A stretch of DNA of 23,538 nucleotides from a virus. The first letter of the stretch is position 1; each line of letters starts with the position of its first letter. The stretch covers positions 1 to 23,538 of the IMG/VR virus record IMGVR_UViG_3300035698_004682, one strand, 5' to 3'. Positions 4,495 to 12,246 of the stretch are shown here, in pieces. Made by a program: the position numbers and the translations under genes. The notes below the pieces were generated by a model. The model was not told where the DNA came from, searched no databases, and was given only the letters and a program-made list of their open reading frames with translations.

Positions 4495-6039
4495 TTGGCT
4501 AAATCACCAGTATCCCCGAAACAGGATCAAGACCTCATGGCGACGCTGTGGTGCGATGATCTACGATTTTATCCTGAGAGAGCTGTCATGTACGGCTTCC
4601 CTTGGGGTAAAGTTGGATCACCACTTGAAGGAATAAAAGGCCCAAGAAAATGGCAGCTCAAAGAACTCAAAAAATACGGCGCGCATATCCGAGCAAACCA
4701 GCAACGGTTATCCCTTGGCCAAACGCTCGTAACTTATCAGTTCGCTCTATGCTCCGGGCGTGGAATTGGGAAGTCTGCTTGGTACGGTATGATTTCATGG
4801 TTTCACATGAGCTGTTGGCCGGGATCAACGACAATAGCAGCTGCTAACGGTGAGCCACAATTAGACAGTAAAACTTTTCCAGAGATCAAGAAGTGGTTTA
4901 CGCTTTCTATTAATGCGCATTGGTGGTCAATGGCAGCTCGATCTGTGCGCCCCGCCGATTGGTTCAAATCTGTTTTAGAGACACAGATCAAATTAGACTG
5001 CGGTTATTATTACGTGCAAGGACAGTTGTGGTCAGAAGAACGACCGGACGCTTTTGCGGGTGCGCATAACCCGAAAGGTATCGTCGTTTTATTTGATGAA
5101 GCGTCAGGTATCCCCGGCCCGATCTGGACTGTGGCAAAAGGGTTCTTTACGGAAGCATGTCCGACGCGTGCGCATTTTGCGTTCTCTAATGGTCGTAAAA
5201 ATACCGGGCCGTTTTATGAATGTTTTCACAAGAATAGAAATTACTGGAACAATCTTCAGATCGATAGCCGAGAAGTTGAAGGCGTCGACAGTGCAGACTT
5301 ACTTCAAATTATTGCGGAGCATGGAGAGGACAGTGACGAAGCTCGCGTCGAGGTCAAAGGAATGTTCCCGGCGAAAGGCGATCACCAATTAATTGGGCCA
5401 GACGCAGTTGAAGCAGCGATGAATAGATTAGCGTTGCGCGACGATCAAGCGCCGTTAATAATGGGTTGTGACGTTGCGCGTTTCGGAGAAGATCGATGCG
5501 TGATTGCATTCCGCCAAGGGCGAGACGCAGTATCGATAGAATGGAAAGATTATAAAAAAATTAAGACGACACAGTTTGCAAGATTTATCGCAGAGTTCAT
5601 CGACAGATTTGATCCCGATGCAGTATTCGTCGATGGCAACGGTGTTGGCGGTGGAGTGTGTGATAATTTAAGCGATTGGAAATACTCAATCCGAGAAGTT
5701 GAAACTGGCGGCGGTGCATCGGACGCAATGCAGTACGGGAATAAGCGAACCGAAATGTGGTGCAAGATGGCAGATTGGATTGAAGTTGGGTCTATACCGA
5801 GTAATCAATTTTTGAAAGATGATCTTTGCTCACCAGAGTATTTATACAAGGGCGTCGACAATGCAAAAATATTAGAGCCAAAAGATAAAACGAAAAAACG
5901 AGGTTTCGCTTCTCCCGATTTCGGCGATGCGCTAGCTTTAACTTTTGCCGAACCGATCGGCAGACGCGACAGCAGAACGCGTAAAAAACGAATGAGAAAA
6001 ACGATGGCAAAAGACGTAGATTACGACGTGTTCGCATGA
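4495..6039 (+). CDS. terL: Terminase large subunit
   Basis: 514-residue DNA-packaging motor with ATPase and nuclease domains. Walker A is SGRGIGKS (87-94) and Walker B is VVLFDEA (about 197-203) with D201/E202. The RNase H-like nuclease shows its acidic residues in CDVARFGED (D326), VFVDGNGVGGGV (D380) and SPDFGDALALTF (D475, D478). Length and motif order are normal, and all key residues are present. The start is TTG at 4495, preceded by AAAGG at good spacing; the first in-frame ATG (residue 15) has no site. The last codons overlap the next gene by 4 bases (ATGA). The C-terminal tail is very basic (RRDSRTRKKRMRK), as expected for DNA or portal contact. Confidence 0.97.
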   Translation: MAKSPVSPKQDQDLMATLWCDDLRFYPERAVMYGFPWGKVGSPLEGIKGPRKWQLKELKKYGAHIRANQQRLSLGQTLVTYQFALCSGRGIGKSAWYGMISWFHMSCWPGSTTIAAANGEPQLDSKTFPEIKKWFTLSINAHWWSMAARSVRPADWFKSVLETQIKLDCGYYYVQGQLWSEERPDAFAGAHNPKGIVVLFDEASGIPGPIWTVAKGFFTEACPTRAHFAFSNGRKNTGPFYECFHKNRNYWNNLQIDSREVEGVDSADLLQIIAEHGEDSDEARVEVKGMFPAKGDHQLIGPDAVEAAMNRLALRDDQAPLIMGCDVARFGEDRCVIAFRQGRDAVSIEWKDYKKIKTTQFARFIAEFIDRFDPDAVFVDGNGVGGGVCDNLSDWKYSIREVETGGGASDAMQYGNKRTEMWCKMADWIEVGSIPSNQFLKDDLCSPEYLYKGVDNAKILEPKDKTKKRGFASPDFGDALALTFAEPIGRRDSRTRKKRMRKTMAKDVDYDVFA

Positions 6040-6542
6040 TATATTACACCGAAAGAGTTCAAGATTTATTCAACCTCGATGCGCTAGTCGATGCCCATGA
6101 GATATTTTTTAACGAAAGTATCTACAAGGACTTAACGTGGAACAGAGAAAACGCTAGACAATCTATTGAGAACATGATCCGCTCCGACGAAGAGGAGGTC
6201 ATAGCACTGTTCGCATTAGACAATGACTGCAAGAGCGAGGTCGTCGGGTTCTTCGAATACGGCTATGACAGCGCGTGGATGGACGAAGAGGTCGCAATGT
6301 GCGTGAACTTTTACATCGTCCCTTGGCATCACAGTGGACACTGTTCTCAGAAACTGCTAGATTTAGGAACAAGTTTGTGTCAGGATAGAGGTGCAAAATT
6401 AGCTTGGCAATCAAGCACTGCCGGATTTTCCGACAACGGTGTCAATGAACGAGCGTTTAGAATGTTCTTAAAGCGTAACGGTTTCGAAGAAGTCGGCGCA
6501 CTGTTGTTAAAGAGATTTGGAGAAGATAATGAGCAAGATTAA
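6036..6542 (+). CDS. GNAT-like acetyltransferase domain protein
   Basis: 168 residues with the GNAT layout: N-terminal helix pair (about 10-50), strand ending EVVGFFEYGY (about 68-77), then a central strand VNFYIVPWHHSGHCSQKLLD (90-109). Next come a helix (GTSLCQDRGAKLAWQSS) and the terminal ERAFRMFLKRNGFEEVG. In the acetyl-CoA loop, usually (Q/R)xxGx(G/A), this protein has HHSGHC, so the last small residue is Cys and the first is His. Activity is therefore uncertain. It starts inside the terminase stop codon (ATGA) and is translated in the late module. Phages of several kinds carry a GNAT-like gene beside terminase or portal; the substrate is unknown. Confidence 0.78.
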   Translation: MIYYTERVQDLFNLDALVDAHEIFFNESIYKDLTWNRENARQSIENMIRSDEEEVIALFALDNDCKSEVVGFFEYGYDSAWMDEEVAMCVNFYIVPWHHSGHCSQKLLDLGTSLCQDRGAKLAWQSSTAGFSDNGVNERAFRMFLKRNGFEEVGALLLKRFGEDNEQD

Positions 6543-7059
6543 AAAAGCATTTAAAAGCATTAGTAAAGTCGTCAAGAAAGTTGTCGGCTCAGAGCTCGGT
6601 CAAATCGCATTAATCGCAGGGGGCGCGTTTCTCGCAGGCCCAGCTATTCTAGGTGCGATCGGAAGCGCAGGTGGCGCAGCAGCGGGAGGAGCGGCAGCAG
6701 CCTCGACAGCAACCACATTAGGAACGGCCACGTCGACACTCGGCGGAGTATCCGTAGCGACAGCAGGCGCAGCTTCAGGTACGGTAGCGACAACCGCAGC
6801 CGCTTCAGCGTCAGGTGGGTTCTTCGGATCGACAGCGTTCAAAGCGGCAACCACTGTCGCTAGTTTAGCGTCTTCAGCTTCATCCATTTTGGCCGAGCCA
6901 GCATCACCAACGTCATTTGCAGCTAACGATCTATCAGTAGGTGCAGGCGCAGAAGATGAACTTAATCTTGAGAAGAAACGTAAAGGCGCAGCCGCCAACA
7001 TCTTAACTTCACCACTAGGTATCACAAGCGGATCACGCTCCGCTGCATTGTTAGGTTAA
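6529..7059 (+). CDS. Ala/Gly-rich virion protein upstream of portal, 176 aa
   Basis: The start is ATG at 6529, because TTTGGAGAAGATA lies right before it; the gene overlaps the GNAT gene by 14 bases. The N-terminus is basic (MSKIKKAFKSISKVVKKVV). A long Ala/Gly/Thr/Ser-rich, weakly hydrophobic region (about 20-110) follows, and the C-terminus (AANILTSPLGITSGSRSAALLG) has the PLG...LLG ending found in small proteins next to portal in many podovirus-like genomes. By position and composition it is probably a minor virion or ejection protein (compare T7 gp6.7/gp7.3), but this is inference. Confidence 0.78.
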   Translation: MSKIKKAFKSISKVVKKVVGSELGQIALIAGGAFLAGPAILGAIGSAGGAAAGGAAAASTATTLGTATSTLGGVSVATAGAASGTVATTAAASASGGFFGSTAFKAATTVASLASSASSILAEPASPTSFAANDLSVGAGAEDELNLEKKRKGAAANILTSPLGITSGSRSAALLG

Positions 7060-7061
7060 TC

Positions 7062-8690
7062 ATGAGCGACGAGATTGCTGTTGAAGTTTTAGAAAGATAT
7101 TCCAAGGCGAAATCAAATCGCATGAATTGGGATAGTTATTGGCAAGAGGTATCTGAATATGTGATGCCCAACATGTCGAACACTTTCTTTGAAGAAGGTC
7201 ATTCGATGTCGAAGGCCCAGAAGAAAGATGGTAAGCGTTTTGACGGTTCGGCAGAGACAGCATTAGATCGCCACACTTCCGCAATGGAGAGTATGCTGAC
7301 GCCAAGAAATTCTCGTTGGCATGGAATTTCAACTGACAATACTGATCTGAATAAAATCCGTAGAGTTAGAGAATGGTACGATCTGGCCACGGACATTTTG
7401 TTTAAGTATCGTTATGCTTCTAAAGCAAACTTCTCTTCACAAATATATGAACACTACCAGTCATTAGGTGCGTTCGGGACAGGTGCAACTTATGTCGATA
7501 AGTTATCGCCGAAAGGTTTCCGCTATGCGCACGTTCATATTGCTCAAATCTTTTTCTACGAAAATCACCAAGGGCAAATTGACGAAGCGATCCGTGGTAA
7601 AATTAAAATCAGTGCGCGTAACGCGGTGTCTCAATTCACTGAGCCAGATGGTACAAATTCTTTACCTGAAGAAATATTAAAAGCTGCAATCGACGAACCA
7701 ACCAGACTGTTTGACTTTATCCATTGCGTTAAGCCGAACCCGAACATCGATGGCGAAGCGAGAGACTATCGCGGTATGCCGTTCTTATCTTTCTACGTTT
7801 CAGTAAAACATAGCGCGACCGTTTTGATAGAAGGTTTCAATACCTTCCCTTATATTATTTCTCGATACGTCACAGCGCCGGGCGAAGTTTACGGACGTTC
7901 ACCTGCGATGAAAGCTCTGACAAATATCAAAGTTTTAAATCAACAAAAGAAAACAATGTTGAAGCAAGGGCATCGAGCAGTTGATCCAGTTCTTCTGGCG
8001 CACGACGACGGTGTTCTGGACAGCTTCTCATTGAAGCCCGGATCGATCAACACAGGCGCGATGACAGGAGACGGAAAACGTCTCGTCGATGTTCTGCCGA
8101 CAGGTAATGTTAATGTTGGCGATGCGATGATGAACATCGAGCGTGAAGAAATTGCCGCCGCGTTCATGACGGACTTATTCCAAATCTTTATGGATCGCCC
8201 TCAAATGACAGCGACAGAAGTTACCGAACTCGCAAGAGAAAAAGGTATTCTTTTATCACCGATCATGGGTCGCCAAGAAAGCGAGTTCTTAGGGCCGATG
8301 ATTGAGCGAGAAATGGACTTGGCACAGATGCAGGGTTTGCTTCCGCCACCACCGCCAGAATTAATTGAAGCAGGCGGCGAATACCAAACGATATTTGACA
8401 ACCCTTTAGCGCGCGCGCAAAAAGCAGAACAAGCAGCTGGTCTAATGAGAACAGTTGGATGGGCGGCAGAAATTGCCGGGATCACTCAGAACCCAGAACC
8501 TCTGGATCATTTCGAGTGGGACACCATCATCCCAGAATTATCACTCATTCAAGCTGTACCTAGCAAATGGATGGTAACAGCTGAGAAGTTGAAAGGTATT
8601 CGCGCCGGTCGTGAACAAGCCGCAGCAACTCAGCAAGTAATTGAAGCTGGCCCGACAATCGCGGCCATCACTAAACAACAACAAAGCTAA
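7062..8690 (+). CDS. Portal protein (head-to-tail connector)
   Basis: 542 residues, typical for the podovirus head-tail connecting family. The N-terminus has RYSKAKSNRMNWDSYWQEV (12-30), then the GAFGTGATYVD segment. The C-terminal half contains the signature MDRPQMTATEVTELAREKG, where TATEV is diagnostic, followed by a proline stretch (LPPPPPEL). Twelve copies form the ring at one capsid vertex through which DNA enters and leaves and to which the tail is attached. It follows the previous stop by only 2 bases; the ribosome binding site is weak (TTAGG), so coupling is likely. Confidence 0.97.
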   Translation: MSDEIAVEVLERYSKAKSNRMNWDSYWQEVSEYVMPNMSNTFFEEGHSMSKAQKKDGKRFDGSAETALDRHTSAMESMLTPRNSRWHGISTDNTDLNKIRRVREWYDLATDILFKYRYASKANFSSQIYEHYQSLGAFGTGATYVDKLSPKGFRYAHVHIAQIFFYENHQGQIDEAIRGKIKISARNAVSQFTEPDGTNSLPEEILKAAIDEPTRLFDFIHCVKPNPNIDGEARDYRGMPFLSFYVSVKHSATVLIEGFNTFPYIISRYVTAPGEVYGRSPAMKALTNIKVLNQQKKTMLKQGHRAVDPVLLAHDDGVLDSFSLKPGSINTGAMTGDGKRLVDVLPTGNVNVGDAMMNIEREEIAAAFMTDLFQIFMDRPQMTATEVTELAREKGILLSPIMGRQESEFLGPMIEREMDLAQMQGLLPPPPPELIEAGGEYQTIFDNPLARAQKAEQAAGLMRTVGWAAEIAGITQNPEPLDHFEWDTIIPELSLIQAVPSKWMVTAEKLKGIRAGREQAAATQQVIEAGPTIAAITKQQQS

Positions 8691-8705
8691 TAAGGAGAAA
8701 CTAAA

Positions 8706-9182
8706 ATGCCAGTATCCCATGAAGGAATAAAACGAAACTATTCGTGCTTCGATCACTTTAAAGAAGTTGCGGTTAAAAAAGTAAATGAAACTTACGGACG
8801 CGCATTGCCGTACGACATTTTTGATTTCAGCGAGACTGAGCTTAAATATAAATGTGTCGCATTTCGTGAAGATGAAAAAGACATTCCTGAAGAGCAAGAA
8901 GAGGGCGAAGTATTGTCCCCTGAAGCTCAAGCGGCTCTTGATCTTGCTGACGAAATCGTAGCTCTTAAAGCGTTGTTCGAAGACGAAGACGCAGAAGTCA
9001 CAGAAGAGCATATTGCTCGTGGCGTAGAGCTTGAGCTGATCGAAGCTGAAGAAGCCGAAGAAGCCGAAGAAGAAGTTGTCGAAGACGAGAAAACTAAAAA
9101 AGGTTTTCTAGGATTTGGTGGAAACAAAAACGCGTCCGAAGAGGGTAACGCTAATGACACTGAAGAGAACAACGACAATTAG
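8706..9182 (+). CDS. Acidic hypothetical protein, 158 aa
   Basis: A strong ribosome binding site (ATAAGGAGAAACTAAA) precedes the ATG. The first 60 residues look like a small folded domain (CFDHFKEVAVKKVNETYGRA, LPYDIFDFSETELKYKC). The rest is extremely acidic, with repeats of EAEEAEEAEEE and an end rich in Asn (NASEEGNANDTEENNDN). It lies between portal and scaffold; acidic helical proteins there can act as assembly chaperones, but no family is recognised. Its last 29 bases overlap the next gene in another frame. Confidence 0.85.
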   Translation: MPVSHEGIKRNYSCFDHFKEVAVKKVNETYGRALPYDIFDFSETELKYKCVAFREDEKDIPEEQEEGEVLSPEAQAALDLADEIVALKALFEDEDAEVTEEHIARGVELELIEAEEAEEAEEEVVEDEKTKKGFLGFGGNKNASEEGNANDTEENNDN

Positions 9183-9450
9183 TTCCGGCTCTCCGCAAGT
9201 TCAAGCCGCGAGAGACGTAATACGTCACAGGAAACAAAGCTACCAAAATACTTTCAATCCTGATAACCAAGCTGTGAGAGAAGTCTTAACTGATCTCGCG
9301 CGGTTTTGTCGCGCCGAGAAATCGACGTTTGACCCAGACCCCCGAGTTCAAGCATTGTTAGATGGACGCCGTGAAGTTTGGCTGCGCATATTTAAACAAC
9401 TCGAATTATCTGAAAGCGAGCTGTACGATATGCTTGTTGACGGAAAATAA
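9154..9450 (+). CDS. Bbp19-like phage protein, 98 aa
   Basis: Start chosen at ATG 9154 because GAGGGTAACGCTA precedes it; an upstream start at 9115 has no site. The core FNPDNQAVREVLTDLARFC (about 33-51), followed by DPDPRVQALLDGRREVWLRI, resembles the Bbp19 family named from Bordetella phage BPP-1. That family has the pattern VLxDLxxFC...GRRxVxLxI and is found between portal and capsid genes. Function unknown, probably virion assembly. It is mostly helical with no membrane segment. Family assignment is from memory of the motif, not a search. Confidence 0.75.
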   Translation: MTLKRTTTISSGSPQVQAARDVIRHRKQSYQNTFNPDNQAVREVLTDLARFCRAEKSTFDPDPRVQALLDGRREVWLRIFKQLELSESELYDMLVDGK

Positions 9451-9454
9451 AAAA

Positions 9455-9533
9455 CCGATCTGCGGAATTAGGAACATTGGCAAGGAGAAAACCAGATTAA
9501 TGTTTCACGTCGCAGACCGGAATTATGTTCTTA
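9455..9533 (+). ncRNA. Structured RNA leader before the scaffold gene
   Basis: Two nested stems can form. The outer one is CCGATCTGCG (9455-9464) with CGCAGACCGG (9511-9520), 9 of 10 pairs. The inner one is GGAACATT (9471-9478) with AATGTTTC (9499-9506), including one G-U pair. It is followed at once by ATGTTCTTAC, also present in the capsid leader. The region (9451-9560) holds no supported gene. No U-tract follows, so it is not a terminator. Likely a cis-acting element of the scaffold mRNA. Confidence 0.45.
9526..9533 (+). promoter_or_regulatory. TGTTCTTA motif before scaffold gene
   Basis: Part of ATGTTCTTACTTTA (9525-9538), a 14-base string found identically on the minus strand ahead of left-arm unit 1 (3604-3617). 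Follows the -10-like AATTAT and lies about 30 bp before the scaffold start codon. Confidence 0.45.
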
Positions 9534-9560
9534 CTTTAACCCAATACAGGAGATTACTCA

Positions 9561-10559
9561 ATGTTTAAATTTTTACTACTCAACGGATCGAACATGTGTT
9601 TCGACGGCGCAACAGACCCAGCAGGCGCTCCCGGAGGCGGCGCTCCCGCTTCAACCCCAGCTGCACCAGCAGGCGGCGCACCAGCCGTACCAGCACCTGC
9701 GGCAGCCCCAGCCGGGGCAATTCCACCTGTCGTTCCGCCAAGCACCCCAGCAGGCGGCGCTCCGCCACAATCAGGTATCGAATATTTACCAGACGCGTCA
9801 CCTGAAGAAGTTGCTTATCTACAATCTAAAGGCTGGGATAAATCTGGCCAACCGACACGCGACATTTTGACTTCATATCGTAACTTAGAAAAACTATTCG
9901 GCGCAGATAAAGCAGGCAACACGATTCAAGTGCCTGGGGACGAAACGGACACAGCAGCTTGGGACAACGTGTATTCTAAACTTGGCCGACCTGAAGCAGC
10001 GGCAGACTACACAGCTGAAGCATTCGAAGGAATGTCGTCAGAGTTGGATCAAGGGCTTCGTGCTAAAGCGCACAGCCTCGGTGTATCCGAGAAACAACTC
10101 ATAGGGCTATCCGAGTGGAATAACGAAGCGACGCAAGGGATGCACGCTCAGTGGGAGCAAGAAGCTCAGCAAGAGTTTCAATCTCAGTCTGACGGTCTTG
10201 ATCGAGAATGGGGCGCGGCCAAAGAAGCTAATACCCAGCTGGCCAGAGAAGCTACTCAAAAGATGGGGTGGACAGAAGACCAAGTTAAGGCTATGCAAAT
10301 GGCGCTCGGTTATGACGGTGTGATGAAGCTCGCATTAAATGTGGGTAAGTCTATCAGCGAAGGTAAATTTATCGCTCCTGACGGCGGAAGAAATTCTCCT
10401 CAGCAAGGCGTTATGACACCCGCTCAAGCGAAGTCCGAGTTGTCCAATCTTACCAATGACAAAGAGTTTCAGGCAGCTTGGCTAGATAAAGCGCACCCGA
10501 AACACGATCAGATGATCGAGCGTAAATCTCAGTTGACAAGATGGGCTAACGCTACTTAA
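9561..10559 (+). CDS. Capsid scaffolding protein
   Basis: 332 residues, immediately before the capsid gene. RBS ACAGGAG. After MFKFLLLNGSNMC comes a low-complexity Pro/Ala/Gly linker to about residue 70. The conserved scaffold core follows: YLQSKGWDKSG, then SYRNLEKLFGADKAGNTIQVP (about 105-125) and AWDNVYSKLGRPEAAADY. A helical middle rich in Glu and Gln leads to the usual C-terminus (SNLTNDKEFQAAWLDKAHPKH), which in this family binds coat protein. It shapes the procapsid and is then released or degraded. The short hydrophobic start before the linker is odd; a later start such as Met12 cannot be excluded. Confidence 0.88.
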   Translation: MFKFLLLNGSNMCFDGATDPAGAPGGGAPASTPAAPAGGAPAVPAPAAAPAGAIPPVVPPSTPAGGAPPQSGIEYLPDASPEEVAYLQSKGWDKSGQPTRDILTSYRNLEKLFGADKAGNTIQVPGDETDTAAWDNVYSKLGRPEAAADYTAEAFEGMSSELDQGLRAKAHSLGVSEKQLIGLSEWNNEATQGMHAQWEQEAQQEFQSQSDGLDREWGAAKEANTQLAREATQKMGWTEDQVKAMQMALGYDGVMKLALNVGKSISEGKFIAPDGGRNSPQQGVMTPAQAKSELSNLTNDKEFQAAWLDKAHPKHDQMIERKSQLTRWANAT

Positions 10560-10634
10560 TAGGAACACGCTTGCAATGTTCTTACAATTCGGCTACGATG
10601 GGTACGTTATTTGACAACCCCTCGTGGCCGAATT
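10560..10634 (+). ncRNA. Structured RNA leader before the capsid gene
   Basis: Two adjacent hairpins. The first is TAGGAACA (10560-10567) with TGTTCTTA (10577-10584): 8 pairs, one G-U, 9-nt loop. The second is AATTCGGCTACGATGGG (10586-10602) with CCCCTCGTGGCCGAATT (10618-10634): 17 positions with one G-U and one mismatch, 15-nt loop. No U-tract follows either. The first hairpin contains the octamer TGTTCTTA. It starts one base after the scaffold stop codon and sits in a 195-bp non-coding gap before the most highly expressed gene, so a role in mRNA stability or translation is a fair guess. Confidence 0.52.
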
Positions 10635-10754
10635 TCATTTCTACATATTCATCGACCCCTTTCTAGGATAAGTCGGAAGCGCGTAACTGGCTTTCTAACA
10701 GTTGCACAACTCGTTTTCAGACAATTAACTTAGAAAAAAAGGATAAGTATTAAA
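10635..10754 (+). promoter_or_regulatory. Rest of the capsid-gene leader
   Basis: Holds a weaker hairpin, GGAAGC (10675-10680) with GCTTTC (10690-10695), and the short inverted repeat AGTTG-CA-CAACT (10700-10711). An A-rich run with ribosome binding site AAGGA follows, unusually far (about 11 nt) from the capsid ATG. No gene and no clear promoter seen. Confidence 0.35.
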
Positions 10755-11657
10755 ATGAACGATTTCATCACAACTGCATTTGTGCAGGATTACAAGACAA
10801 CTGTTATGATGTTGTCTCAACAAATGGGTTCAAAACTGCGACCACTTGTTACAATGGATACATACACTGGTAAAGCGGGTAAAGCCGTGGAGCAATTTGG
10901 TTCGACAAAAGCTGTGAAGCGGACGTCTCGCCATGCCGATACTCCTGCGCTTGACGTTCCTCAGTTCGCACGTTGGGTTTACCCGACTGATTACGAATGG
11001 GCTGCTTTGGTAGATGACCAAGACAAACTCCGTATGGCTATCGATCCTACTTCGCCAATCGCCCAAGCTGGCGCAATGGCAATGGGTCGCGCAATGGATG
11101 ACACCATTTTAGGTGCGTTCTACGGCACAGCTAAAACAGGCGAGAACGGCACAGAGAATACTGTGTTCGATACTGGTCAAGTTGTTGGAGTAAATGTTGG
11201 TGGAACAGCGTCTGGTCTGAACGTAGCAAAACTACGTGAAGCAAAACGTATCTTGATGGCGAACAATGTCGATCTCGACATGGAACCGGTTCACTGCGTT
11301 ATCACTTCTGCGGAACACGATAGCTTACTGAATGAAATCCAGATTATCAGCACGGACTTTAATGACCGTCCTGTTTTAGTCGAAGGGCGAGTAAAGTCTT
11401 TCTTAGGAATTTCTTTCACCGTCATGGAGTTCAATGACACGACAGCGTTTGACAATGCGGGAGACATGCTTAATTCTACTAACCGTCTCGTGCCTTTGTT
11501 CACTCCTAAAGCCATGCACTTAGGCTTGTGGAATGATACAGAAGCTCGCATCACAGAACGTGACGACAAAGGTTATGCGACGCAGGTTTACCTACGTAGC
11601 ACAGTCGGTTCGACGCGTGTTGACGAGAAACGCATTATTCAGATCGAATGCGCCTAA
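10755..11657 (+). CDS. Major capsid protein
   Basis: 300 residues, the expected size for an HK97-fold coat protein of podoviruses without a cleaved delta domain. The N-terminal segment (MNDFITTAFVQDYKTTVMML) is helical. Beta-rich core blocks follow: PQFARWVYPTDYEWAALVDD, a spine-helix-like MAMGRAMDDTILGAFYG, then KLREAKRILMANNVDLD. The end (KGYATQVYLRSTVGSTRVD, RIIQIECA) is typical of the family in BPP-1-like phages. Position after the scaffold gene supports the call. Flanked by a structured leader and a hairpin, so it may be a separately controlled message. Confidence 0.94.
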   Translation: MNDFITTAFVQDYKTTVMMLSQQMGSKLRPLVTMDTYTGKAGKAVEQFGSTKAVKRTSRHADTPALDVPQFARWVYPTDYEWAALVDDQDKLRMAIDPTSPIAQAGAMAMGRAMDDTILGAFYGTAKTGENGTENTVFDTGQVVGVNVGGTASGLNVAKLREAKRILMANNVDLDMEPVHCVITSAEHDSLLNEIQIISTDFNDRPVLVEGRVKSFLGISFTVMEFNDTTAFDNAGDMLNSTNRLVPLFTPKAMHLGLWNDTEARITERDDKGYATQVYLRSTVGSTRVDEKRIIQIECA

Positions 11658-11666
11658 TAAATAAAT

Positions 11667-11688
11667 AGGGGGCGTGAAAGCGCCCCTT
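11667..11688 (+). terminator. Stable hairpin after the capsid gene
   Basis: AGGGGGCG-TGAAAG-CGCCCCTT forms about 8 pairs, and the apex can close as a U-G pair over a GAAA tetraloop. Only TTAAC follows, so it is a poor U-tract; it may act as a weak terminator or protect the 3' end of the capsid message. Confidence 0.5.
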
Positions 11689-11712
11689 AACTAAAAGGGC
11701 AATGGCAATATT

Positions 11713-11720
11713 TGTTCTTA
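11713..11720 (+). promoter_or_regulatory. TGTTCTTA motif before the decoration-like gene
   Basis: TGTTCTTA after AATATT, about 28 bp before the start codon at 11748. Another member of the intergenic octamer set. Confidence 0.4.
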
Positions 11721-11747
11721 ATCAGTCATTAGAAAAGGATTAATAAG

Positions 11748-12176
11748 ATGGCGAATACATACTCTACTGAAGCTCAGCTTCAAAACAACGTACCTGTCCA
11801 GTTTCCAAATGCTGCGATTGCAGGCGGTCGTATCCGACGTTACCGGAACACGATCACTTTAGCATCTCAAGCAAGTGGTGACACAATTACGTTGACGGAA
11901 ATTCCAGCGGGATCAATTTTCGCATACGGAATTTTAACAGCGACAGCGACCCTCGGCGGCACTGCGACAGTCAAGATCGGTACACCTACCGACGATGACG
12001 CGTATCGTGCAGCTGCGGTAGCCACTGCCGTTGAAACTCCGGAACTATTCGGAACAACCGTCGCTCAAGACGACGACGTGACGACAGCGAACATGAAGCC
12101 GCTCCTTACTGTCGGAGCAGCAGCTCTTCCATCTTCAGGAACATTGATTGTTGACCTGTATTTCGCGGCAAACTAA
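11748..12176 (+). CDS. Probable capsid decoration/cement protein, 142 aa
   Basis: RBS AAAAGGA. Begins MANTYSTEAQLQNNVPVQFP, then RIRRYRNTITLASQASGDTI and a run of short beta-type segments: AGSIFAYGILTATATLGG, ATVKIGTPTDDDAYRAAA. The protein is Thr/Ala-rich with almost no long helix, consistent with a small beta-sandwich. A one-gene-after-capsid position and about 140 residues fit the cement protein of BPP-1-like phages, but I am inferring from size, position and composition; a head-tail joining role is the alternative. Flanked by the capsid hairpin and a good terminator, so it may be a separate transcript. Confidence 0.83.
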   Translation: MANTYSTEAQLQNNVPVQFPNAAIAGGRIRRYRNTITLASQASGDTITLTEIPAGSIFAYGILTATATLGGTATVKIGTPTDDDAYRAAAVATAVETPELFGTTVAQDDDVTTANMKPLLTVGAAALPSSGTLIVDLYFAAN

Positions 12177-12186
12177 AAAATAAAAT

Positions 12187-12210
12187 GAGCGGTTAACGCC
12201 GCTCGTTTTT
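12187..12210 (+). terminator. Intrinsic terminator after the decoration-like gene
   Basis: GAGCGG-TTAACG-CCGCTC followed by GTTTTTAT, a textbook rho-independent terminator. The hairpin is nearly the same as that in the duplicated left-arm cassette (GGAGCGG-TTAACG-CCGCTTC on the minus strand). Confidence 0.82.
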
Positions 12211-12238
12211 ATCTTTATTCAAATTTAAAAGAAGGAAT

Positions 12239-12246
12239 TGTTCTCA
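12239..12246 (+). promoter_or_regulatory. TGTTCTCA motif overlapping the start of the 67-aa gene
   Basis: TGTTCTCA reads into the ATG at 12246, after ribosome binding site AAGGA. It is in the set of ten intergenic octamers but may be partly explained by the start codon. Confidence 0.3.

Noticed and set aside
6600-7025. 141-aa Ala/Pro-rich minus-strand frame
   Set aside because: Mirror image of the Ala/Gly-rich virion gene; low-complexity GC-rich coding DNA often leaves long antisense frames open.
9362-9568. 68-aa + strand frame between the Bbp19-like and scaffold genes
   Set aside because: Overlaps the end of the Bbp19-like gene in another frame, has no ribosome binding site and runs through the stem-loop.
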